Positions 1 through 5,340 of a DNA stretch of 5,340 bases are shown piece by piece (the stretch's first letter is position 1; each line of letters starts with the position of its first letter). The notes under the pieces are model-generated. The model searched no databases, was not told the DNA's origin, and was given only the letters and a program-made list of their open reading frames with translations. The stretch comes from JBAYJY01 sp041664945. GTDB taxonomy: Bacteria > UBP15 > UBA6099. The position numbers and the translations under genes were made by a program. The stretch covers positions 1-5,340 of the forward strand of contig JBAYJY010000247.1 in the NCBI GenBank assembly GCA_041664945.1, written 5' to 3'.

Positions 1-39
1 AACGCGGACACTATCGCGACAAACGAACATGTGGACTAT
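1..39 (+). repeat. Upstream copy of 39-bp exact direct repeat (end of Ig-like unit)
   Basis: These 39 bases are identical to 292-330. They encode the last 13 residues of an Ig-like unit (NADTIATNEHVDY). The copies start 291 bases (97 codons) apart, so they are successive domain repeats within one gene. The identity may extend further left, outside the window. Confidence 0.95.
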
Positions 40-1251
40 ACAGTCGACACCACACCGCCGTCTCAGAACACTTGGGCTCCGGCGAAAAGCGATACGATTA
101 CAACCACCGCGCCCACTATCACTTTCAATACGAATGAAAACGCCGACTGCAAATGGTCGCTCACCGATCAGGCTTACGCGGACATGTTGGGCGACTGCAC
201 GGGCGACGGCACAATAGCCCAGAGTTGCGTAACAGCCGGACTCATCGAGGGCGCTGAAATCGTCTATGTCGCATGCCGCGACGCCGCGCTCAACGCGGAC
301 ACTATCGCGACAAACGAACATGTGGACTATTTGATCAACACGGCGCCGGTTGCGAATGCGGGGCCTGATCAGTCGCTCATACAACCGTGTGTGCCCTCCG
401 CAATAGCTCTCGACGGCAGCGCAAGCTCCGACGCGGACGGCAACCCGCTGACATACGCATGGTCGCAGACCGGCGGCCCGGCTGTTGTTTTGTCGAGCTC
501 AACAGTACAAGTGCCGACATTCACTCCGGTTGCCACAGGAACATACACTTTCAGCCTGACGGTTAATGATGGAATAATAAACAGCGCCGCCGATTCGGTA
601 ACGATAACCATGGCGGTCACGCCGGGAGCGCCGCCGCTTGGTTCGGCCTGCGCTTTCGGAGTCATGGCAATCGCCACAATCACTAACACCGGCGCATCAA
701 CTGTTAATGGGGATGTTTCTTTGAATCCGCCGGGCATCGCAATAACCGGATTCCCGCCCGGAGTGGTAACCGGCGTTATACACAATGGCGATGCAACTGC
801 GGCGCTGGCTAAACAAGACTTGTTGTCCGCATATAATTACGCAAAGGGCCTAACGCCGGACTTAGTAGTTGGGACTGTGGACTTGGGCACGTTAATTCTT
901 CCCCCGGGCGTCTATAGCTCAGGCAGCACAATGAGTGTAACTACCAATCTTGTTCTTGACGGAGGCGGCAATCCGAACGCCGTCTGGGTATTCCAGATCG
1001 GTTCCTCGCTGACCCTGACTGCGGCAAATGTTACTGTTACTAACAGCGCTCAGGCCAAAAACGTGTTTTGGGTTCCTACCGCATCTGCGTCTATAGGCGG
1101 GGGCACAACCTTCTCCGGAAACATATTGGCCGGCGTAAGCGTCACTTGCGTTACCGGCGCCATAATAAACGGCAGAGTATTTGCCGGAGCGATAGATAAT
1201 ACCGGCGCGGTCACTTTAGACACCAATACAATCAACGTGCCTCTCCCGTAG
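1..1251 (+). CDS. Ig-like repeat / PKD / DUF3494 (ice-binding-like) surface protein, 5' end missing
   Basis: The reading frame is open from the first base and ends at TAG 1249-1251, giving 416 residues of a larger protein. A GTG at 31 lies inside a repeat unit and is not a credible start. Residues 1-13 are the tail of one Ig-like unit. Residues 14-110 form a complete 97-residue unit with a TTPP start and four cysteines, ending with the same 13 residues. Residues about 115-206 are a PKD-type domain (VANAGPDQ, LDGSASSDADG, YAWSQTGG, YTFSLTVNDG). Residues 213 to the end form a DUF3494 domain (LGSACAFGVMA, TNTG, GDVSLNPPG, NAVWVFQIGSSL, NVFWVPTA, TFSGNILA, LDTNTI). DUF3494 is a beta-solenoid family that includes secreted ice-binding proteins and ice adhesins, but many members are untested. 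The layout suggests a repeat stalk presenting a terminal domain outside the cell. No LPXTG, PEP-CTERM or C-terminal membrane anchor follows the domain. The signal peptide would lie outside the window. Domain calls are firm; ice binding itself is inferred. Confidence 0.9.
   Translation, partial: NADTIATNEHVDYTVDTTPPSQNTWAPAKSDTITTTAPTITFNTNENADCKWSLTDQAYADMLGDCTGDGTIAQSCVTAGLIEGAEIVYVACRDAALNADTIATNEHVDYLINTAPVANAGPDQSLIQPCVPSAIALDGSASSDADGNPLTYAWSQTGGPAVVLSSSTVQVPTFTPVATGTYTFSLTVNDGIINSAADSVTITMAVTPGAPPLGSACAFGVMAIATITNTGASTVNGDVSLNPPGIAITGFPPGVVTGVIHNGDATAALAKQDLLSAYNYAKGLTPDLVVGTVDLGTLILPPGVYSSGSTMSVTTNLVLDGGGNPNAVWVFQIGSSLTLTAANVTVTNSAQAKNVFWVPTASASIGGGTTFSGNILAGVSVTCVTGAIINGRVFAGAIDNTGAVTLDTNTINVPLP
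292..330 (+). repeat. Downstream copy of 39-bp exact direct repeat
   Basis: Identical at every base to 1-39, including synonymous positions. The match ends at base 331, where the last Ig-like unit passes into the linker before the PKD domain (LINTAPV here against TVDTTPP after the first copy). Full identity at silent sites points to recent duplication or gene conversion between units. Confidence 0.95.
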
Positions 1252-1283
1252 CCTGAGAGTTTTGGCGTGAATTCGAAAAGACA

Positions 1284-1296
1284 TCGCTTTAAGCGA
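1284..1296. promoter_or_regulatory. Small 13-bp dyad just upstream of the kinase start
   Basis: A perfect 6+6 inverted repeat (TCGCTT-T-AAGCGA) lies in the 58-bp gap between the surface protein and the kinase and touches the first base of the ribosome binding site. It could be a small protein-binding site or form a weak hairpin (4 bp with a 5-base loop), but a dyad this short can arise by chance. No U-tract follows, so it is not a terminator. Confidence 0.2.
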
Positions 1297-1301
1297 AGGT
1301 G
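1296..1301 (+). promoter_or_regulatory. Ribosome binding site of the histidine kinase
   Basis: AAGGTG sits 8 bases before ATG 1310. It is a moderate match to the Shine-Dalgarno consensus at a normal distance. It supports this ATG, whose product starts with a short basic segment followed directly by a membrane helix. Confidence 0.6.
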
Positions 1302-1309
1302 AATACTCC

Positions 1310-3604
1310 ATGATAAATATTCATAAAATAATCGCTTCACTTGCCGGCGCGGCGCTCCTGATAGCGACGCTGGCGATAGTAGCGATATCGTTCAGGGCTT
1401 TCAGCCAAATCGAGAAAGCGGCCGATGCGCGAAAGCACACCAACTTAGTAATAAATCGCGCGAACGATTTGATGTCCGCATTGAAAGATGCCGAGACTGG
1501 CGAGCGAGGATATTTGTTGACCGGCGACGAGGCCTTTCTGGAACCGTATTTGGCAGTGCGCCACAGCATCCGCGGCCGCCTCGAAGAATTGCGCAAACTG
1601 ACCGTGATCGTCGCAGTCCATAAACACTTGGACGCAATGTCTCCATTGATAGATGCCAAATTGGCGCATATGGCGCGCAATATCGAGTCGCGACGCAACC
1701 AAAACATGCCTTCTGTAATAACGGATGTGAGCAGCGGTCAGGGCAAGCGGTTGATGGATTCGATTCGAGCCGAGGAGAACAGCTTCATTCGTATAGAGGA
1801 AGACGCGTTGACGAGGCATGAAGCAGAGTTCCGTTCGAACATGCGCCACCTGTTCGTTGTCATAGGGGCCTCCGGCCTGCTCACGCTGCTGTTTGCCCTA
1901 TCGTTCGCATATTTTATATTTCGGGAAACACAAAACCGGCTCAGGAATTTAGTTCATCTCGAAACACAGCATCTGCTCGAAATTCAGGAGAACACGAATA
2001 AACAACTGCAGCAGGCCAATGTCACCTTGCAGATCAGCGAGGAAAAACTCGCGGTTACGCTCAACTCTATCGGCGATGCGGTGATGGCAACCGATGCCGA
2101 AGGGGGCGTGACGCTCCTAAATCCCCTTGCCGAACAGCTAACCGGCTGGACATTAACGGAAGCCGCCGGCCGTCAGGTAGACGAAATTTTCCACATCATC
2201 AATCAGGAAACCCGTCAACCCGCCGACATTCCGGTAAAGGAAACATTAGCGCACGGCACGATACAAGCCCTAACCAACCACACCATACTGATCGCGCGCG
2301 ATGGCAGCGAGCGCGCTATCGCCGACAGTTGCGCGCCGATCCGCAACCGAGACGGTCAGGTAATCGGCGCCGTGCTGGTGTTCCGCGATGTCACCGATCG
2401 AGTTGCGATAGAAATAGGACTGGAAATAGCGCGTAAAGAACTGGTAGAGATAAAAATATCTGAAGATGATGCCCGCGAATACGCCGAGAGCATTATTAAC
2501 ACCGTCCGTGAACCTTTGATCGCTCTGGATCAAGACCTCAGGGCAGTCACCGCAAGCCGCTCCTTCTATGAAGTCTTTAAGGTAAATCCCGAAGAGACCG
2601 TCGGACAACTTATCTACGATCTGGGCAACAAACAATGGGATATTCCCAAACTGCGCGAGCTGCTGGAAACCATCCTTCCACAAAAGACATCATTTGATGA
2701 CTATGAAGTCGAACACGATTTTGCCTCTATCGGCAGACGCATTATGCTTTTGAACGCCCGGCAGATTCAGAGAGTGTCGGGGAAAGAGCGGATCATCCTT
2801 CTGGCCATCGAAGACATCACCAAACGAAAGGAGATAGAAAACGGTCTTGAAAAAGCCCATGAAGACTTAGAGGAGTTGGCCGCCGAGTTAAAACGCACAA
2901 CTCGGGTGAAATCCGAATTTTTAGCCAATATGTCGCATGAACTAAGGACCCCGCTAAATTCCATTAATGGTTTTTCCGAAGTGCTGTACGACGAGACATT
3001 CGGACCGCTCAATGAGAAACAGAAAAAATACGTTAATAATGTCTTAACCAGCGGAAAGCACCTTCTGTTATTGATAAATCAGATCCTTGATATGGCAAAG
3101 GTTGAAGCAGGCAAGATGAATCTTGCATTATCCCAATTACCCATGAAAAGTTTATTAAATGATATTTCAATGCTTATTGCGGATATGGTCAGCAAAAAGA
3201 AAATTGAAATGCTGCTTGAAATAGCTGAAGATCTGCCGGACATCGAGGCAGACGATCTCAAGGTTAAAGAAGTGATTTACAACCTTCTTTCAAACGCAGT
3301 CAAGTTTACCCCCGAGGGCGGAAAGATCGGCATGCGGGCGAAGAAAACTGATTCCGATATTGAAGTCGAGGTATGGGATACCGGAGACGGCATTGCGTCT
3401 GAAAATATGGAAAAAATATTTGAAGGTTTCTTCCGCGTAGATACCCCGTATTCACGGGTGACAGAGGGAACCGGACTGGGTTTGCCGCTATCAAAAAAGC
3501 TGGTTGAGCTGCACGGCGGCAAGCTTTCTGTTGTATCAGAGGGATTGAACAAAGGCGCGTTGGTCCGATTTACGCTGCCTATTGTATATAGGAGCGTGGA
3601 TTGA
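1310..3604 (+). CDS. Membrane sensor histidine kinase (CHASE3-PAS-PAS-HisKA-HATPase_c)
   Basis: A 764-residue hybrid-free sensor kinase. Membrane helices at about residues 7-28 and 180-204 bracket an extracytoplasmic CHASE3 domain with the typical DAETGERGYLLTGDEAFLEPY region (60-80). CHASE3 ligands are generally unknown. A coiled segment (about 206-245) leads to PAS 1 (about 246-364; DAVMATDAEG, LTGW, VFRDVTDR) and PAS 2 (about 391-505; EPLIALDQDL, EDITKRKEIE). No heme or flavin ligand can be assigned by eye. After a second coil, HisKA carries the H-box SHELRTP with phospho-acceptor His543. The ATPase domain has the N-box around Asn658 and Asn662, G1 DTGDG (Asp690), an F-box FEGFFR (704-709) and G2 GTGLGL (720-725), so all catalytic elements are intact. 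There is no fused receiver; phosphate would go to the two receiver proteins downstream. The stop codon is one base before the next gene, suggesting translational coupling. GC content drops from the PAS 1 region to the kinase core. Confidence 0.96.
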   Translation: MINIHKIIASLAGAALLIATLAIVAISFRAFSQIEKAADARKHTNLVINRANDLMSALKDAETGERGYLLTGDEAFLEPYLAVRHSIRGRLEELRKLTVIVAVHKHLDAMSPLIDAKLAHMARNIESRRNQNMPSVITDVSSGQGKRLMDSIRAEENSFIRIEEDALTRHEAEFRSNMRHLFVVIGASGLLTLLFALSFAYFIFRETQNRLRNLVHLETQHLLEIQENTNKQLQQANVTLQISEEKLAVTLNSIGDAVMATDAEGGVTLLNPLAEQLTGWTLTEAAGRQVDEIFHIINQETRQPADIPVKETLAHGTIQALTNHTILIARDGSERAIADSCAPIRNRDGQVIGAVLVFRDVTDRVAIEIGLEIARKELVEIKISEDDAREYAESIINTVREPLIALDQDLRAVTASRSFYEVFKVNPEETVGQLIYDLGNKQWDIPKLRELLETILPQKTSFDDYEVEHDFASIGRRIMLLNARQIQRVSGKERIILLAIEDITKRKEIENGLEKAHEDLEELAAELKRTTRVKSEFLANMSHELRTPLNSINGFSEVLYDETFGPLNEKQKKYVNNVLTSGKHLLLLINQILDMAKVEAGKMNLALSQLPMKSLLNDISMLIADMVSKKKIEMLLEIAEDLPDIEADDLKVKEVIYNLLSNAVKFTPEGGKIGMRAKKTDSDIEVEVWDTGDGIASENMEKIFEGFFRVDTPYSRVTEGTGLGLPLSKKLVELHGGKLSVVSEGLNKGALVRFTLPIVYRSVD
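3590..3594 (+). promoter_or_regulatory. Ribosome binding site of the small receiver, inside the kinase 3' end
   Basis: AGGAG lies 11 bases before ATG 3606, within the last codons of the kinase. The spacing is slightly long, and ribosomes ending on the kinase could re-initiate here. It favours ATG 3606 over the in-frame ATG at 3582, which would add eight unrelated residues. Confidence 0.5.
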
Positions 3605-3605
3605 G

Positions 3606-3971
3606 ATGAAACACAAAGCATTAGTCGTCGATGACAACGGTAACAATCTCATGCTGGAAAAAGACCTTTTGGAAGTCGCCGGTTTTGAAGTATTTGAAGC
3701 TGAAAATGCCGCCGAAGGAATTGCCATCGCAAAGAGAGAAATACCGGCGGTCATTATTATGGATGTGCGGCTTCCGGATATGCGCGGCACCGAAGCCGCC
3801 AAGATATTGCGTCAATTCAAAGCGACAAGCGGCATTCCAATTGTTTTTGTGACCGCCTCGGTTATGGCGGAGGGCAGAGAAGAGATAGACGCCTTCGACA
3901 ATAGCGGATTTTTAGGCAAACCGATAAATACGCGCACCTTTGCGAAAGAAATAAGCGAGTATATTAAGTGA
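3606..3971 (+). CDS. Single-domain response regulator (CheY/DivK-like receiver)
   Basis: A 121-residue protein consisting only of a receiver domain. The start was chosen because MKHKALVVDD opens directly into the first beta strand. The acidic pair is Asp9-Asp10, the phospho-acceptor is Asp53 (IIMDVRLPD), the switch threonine is Thr83 (VFVTAS) and the conserved lysine is Lys105 (GKPI). All are present, so it should be phosphorylatable. There is no DNA-binding or enzymatic output domain, so it must act through a protein partner, as a relay, or as a phosphate sink. It starts one base after the kinase stop codon and is followed 42 bases later by a receiver-cyclase. The cognate kinase is most likely the upstream gene (inferred from position). 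The DDN-G-NN start and the IIMDVRLPD segment resemble DivK-type receivers more than chemotaxis CheY, but no symbol is assigned. Confidence 0.92.
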   Translation: MKHKALVVDDNGNNLMLEKDLLEVAGFEVFEAENAAEGIAIAKREIPAVIIMDVRLPDMRGTEAAKILRQFKATSGIPIVFVTASVMAEGREEIDAFDNSGFLGKPINTRTFAKEISEYIK

Positions 3972-4003
3972 GCTGATTTGTATGCTAAATATTCAAAAAC
4001 AAA

Positions 4004-4012
4004 GTGATGGAG
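4004..4012 (+). promoter_or_regulatory. Unusually close ribosome binding region of the receiver-cyclase
   Basis: GTGATGGAG precedes ATG 4014. The GGAG at 4009-4012 is only one base from the ATG, too close for ordinary use. GTGAT at 4004-4008 can pair with the 5' part of the 16S anti-Shine-Dalgarno tail (ATCAC) at a suitable distance. An in-frame TGA at 4005-4007 rules out a start further upstream, so ATG 4014 is the only likely start. Confidence 0.4.
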
Positions 4013-4013
4013 A

Positions 4014-5069
4014 ATGAAAGACAAACCGGTAATCTTAGTTGTCGATGACATACCTCAAAACATTGAACTTGTCGAAGCGCATCTCGAACCGCTGGGTTAT
4101 GAAATTATCGCGGCGGCAAACGGCGTTGAGGCGCTTGGAAAACTTTCTGTCAATCAAGTCGATCTGATTCTTCTCGATGTAATGATGCCCGGAATGAACG
4201 GTTATGAGGTTTGCAAAATAGTCAAAAGCGATTCCGAAAACACTTTCCTTCCGATAATCATGCTGACTGCTCTCGACAACATGAATGCAAAAATCGAGGG
4301 GCTTGAAGCGGGAGCGGACGACTTTCTGAATAAACCTTTTAACAAGGTCGAACTTGTCGCCCGCGTAAAAAATTTGCTGAAGATAAAATTCCTGCACGAT
4401 GAAGTGGAGTTGAGAAATAAACTGATATCCAGCATGCTGCATCGCTATGTAGACGGCAGCGTCATTGAACAGATACTCGCAAATCCAAACAAATATTCGA
4501 AACTGGGCGGCGATAGAAAAGAGGTCGCGGCTTTTTTCTGCGATATCCGCGGCTTTACCCCCGTTTCTGAGAAAACGACCGCGGACGAACTCATTCATTT
4601 GCTCAATAGCATATACAAGGAACTTACGGGAATCGTTTTCAGCAACAACGGCACATTCGACAAATACATGGGAGACTGTATCATGGCTTTCTGGGGGGCT
4701 CCGACTGATATCGAAGATGAAACGTTATGGGCGGTTCGGGCCGCCTTGGAAATGCAAAAAGCTTTTGAAGCTTTAAAACACGATTGGCCGCCGGAGTTGA
4801 AAACGCTTGGGATCGGCATAGGAATAAACTTCGGCGAGGTTGTTATCGGTAACATCGGGACTGAAGAAACAATGGATTACACGATCATTGGCGAAGTCGT
4901 GAACACCGCCCAGAGAGTAGAGTCCATAGCGCGCCCCGGACAAATCCTCATTACAAAAAACGCCAAATTACGAGTCGAAGGAAAAATCCAGTTTCTGAAA
5001 CTCGAACCGGTTTTACTGAAAGGAAAGTCGTTGCCCGTTGAGATTTATGAGGTTTTGAATCTTATTTAG
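4014..5069 (+). CDS. Response regulator with class III adenylate cyclase output domain
   Basis: A 351-residue protein predicted to make cAMP from ATP under phosphorylation control. Residues about 5-122 are a receiver with Asp11-Asp12, phospho-acceptor Asp55 (LLDVMMPG), Thr85 and Lys107 (NKPF), all intact. A helical linker (about 123-165), with the RYVDGSVIEQILANP element common before these cyclase domains, leads to the catalytic domain (about 168-345). Metal-binding aspartates are Asp177 (FFCDIRGFT) and Asp221 (KYMGDCIMAFWG). Base-recognition positions are Lys217 and Thr290 (DYTIIGE), the pattern of class IIIb adenylate cyclases rather than the Glu/Cys of guanylate cyclases. Transition-state residues Asn297 and Arg301 (NTAQR) are present. 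One chain therefore holds a full set of residues and should act as a homodimer. It is soluble, with no membrane segment. The end (LLKGKSLPVEIYEVL) is the normal family C-terminus, so the TAG is a genuine stop. It probably forms an operon with the kinase and small receiver. Confidence 0.95.
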   Translation: MKDKPVILVVDDIPQNIELVEAHLEPLGYEIIAAANGVEALGKLSVNQVDLILLDVMMPGMNGYEVCKIVKSDSENTFLPIIMLTALDNMNAKIEGLEAGADDFLNKPFNKVELVARVKNLLKIKFLHDEVELRNKLISSMLHRYVDGSVIEQILANPNKYSKLGGDRKEVAAFFCDIRGFTPVSEKTTADELIHLLNSIYKELTGIVFSNNGTFDKYMGDCIMAFWGAPTDIEDETLWAVRAALEMQKAFEALKHDWPPELKTLGIGIGINFGEVVIGNIGTEETMDYTIIGEVVNTAQRVESIARPGQILITKNAKLRVEGKIQFLKLEPVLLKGKSLPVEIYEVLNLI

Positions 5070-5340
5070 CGACACGTAGAGGCGCTTCTTGCGAAATATT
5101 ATGAGGCTTTCGAGTCCGGATCGCTGAGTCCGGAAGAATTGAAGTCTCGGATGAAGGGCCATCAGGGTCGCGCCGATGAACTGGCCCTTGAAATCATGAA
5201 CCTTCAAAACGAAATCACATTCTGCAAAGCCCGGCAGGGAAGCGGCATCGCGACGCTCTTGAAAGTGGATTTCAAGCATTTGCGCGGCATGTTCGATTCT
5301 CTGCCGCAAGAGCGAAAAAAAGAATTCCTTCGCGCCTTCA
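5070..5340 (+). pseudogene. C-terminal fragment of a large serine recombinase, probable remnant, cut by right edge
   Basis: After the cyclase stop, 90 codons stay open in the same frame to the window end. The translation has the look of the coiled-coil and C-terminal region of large serine recombinases (transposon or phage integrase type). Visible parts are LLAKYYEAFESGSLSPEEL, a charged helical stretch to about codon 49, and LRGMFDSLPQERKKEFLRAF, which resembles the late ERR-ELLR element. The catalytic resolvase domain and the zinc-binding segment that should precede this are absent; the sequence upstream is the cyclase. The first ATG in frame (5151) and a TTG (5139) fall inside the helix, and no ribosome binding site is evident, so it is unlikely to be a complete gene. 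The simplest reading is a 5'-truncated relic. A short helical protein of other origin is possible. Family assignment is by pattern memory only. Confidence 0.55.

Noticed and set aside
369..785. 138-codon minus-strand frame opposite the PKD and DUF3494 region
   Set aside because: It is antisense to clear domain-bearing sequence and its own translation shows no recognisable domain.
1262..1292. Possible sigma70-type promoter (TTGGCG with CTTTAA) before the kinase
   Set aside because: The spacing is 19 bases and the -10 match is poor; not better than chance.
3582..3605. Earlier in-frame ATG for the small receiver, overlapping the kinase end
   Set aside because: It adds eight residues unrelated to the receiver fold and sits before the AGGAG site; ATG 3606 starts exactly at the first strand.
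3972..4013. Possible promoter (TATGCT at 3981) in the gap before the cyclase
   Set aside because: No matching -35 element at the expected distance; co-transcription from upstream is simpler.
4035..4598. 187-codon open frame on the minus strand across the cyclase
   Set aside because: It lies fully antisense to a strongly conserved receiver-cyclase gene and its translation resembles no known domain; it is a codon-bias shadow.
5067..5069. Read-through or recoded TAG joining the cyclase to the following frame
   Set aside because: The cyclase domain ends naturally just before the TAG and the following sequence belongs to an unrelated family; the shared frame is expected one time in three.
5112..5134. 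9-bp direct repeat GAGTCCGGA with 14-base period, also able to form a TCCGGA hairpin
   Set aside because: It lies inside the recombinase-like coding sequence, is very short, and has no U-tract to make it a terminator and no partner sites to suggest an attachment site.
5013..5309. 98-codon minus-strand frame spanning the cyclase 3' end and the recombinase-like region
   Set aside because: It overlaps the conserved cyclase C-terminus, and the plus-strand translation of 5070-5340 is far more protein-like.

Overview
The window reads as part of a chromosome or contig from an environmental, probably Gram-negative, bacterium of medium GC content. The taxon cannot be fixed from the sequence. The mix of a repeat-rich extracellular protein with an ice-binding-type domain, an elaborate membrane sensor kinase and a response-regulator adenylate cyclase fits free-living aquatic, soil or subsurface lineages, but that is inference. 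All recognisable genes are on the + strand.

Region 1 (1-1251) is the 3' part of a large secreted or surface gene, cut by the left edge. It encodes tandem 97-residue Ig-like units, then a PKD-type domain, then a C-terminal DUF3494 (ice-binding-like) domain. Region 2 (1310-5069) is a compact signalling cassette. It holds a membrane histidine kinase (CHASE3-PAS-PAS-HisKA-HATPase), a stand-alone CheY/DivK-like receiver one base downstream, and, after a 42-base gap, a receiver fused to a class III nucleotide cyclase with adenylate cyclase-type residues. Region 3 (5070-5340) is an open frame that looks like the C-terminal coiled-coil part of a large serine recombinase. It has no catalytic domain and begins directly after the cyclase stop codon, so it looks like a remnant of a mobile element; it runs off the right edge.

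Working model (inference): the kinase senses a periplasmic or extracellular cue through CHASE3 and an intracellular cue through its PAS domains, autophosphorylates on His543, and passes phosphate to Asp53 of the small receiver and/or Asp55 of the receiver-cyclase, so that cAMP output follows the signal. The small receiver could be a phosphate sink, a relay or a second output. The adjacent surface protein may or may not belong to the same regulon. No tRNA, rRNA, CRISPR array, convincing promoter or rho-independent terminator was seen.
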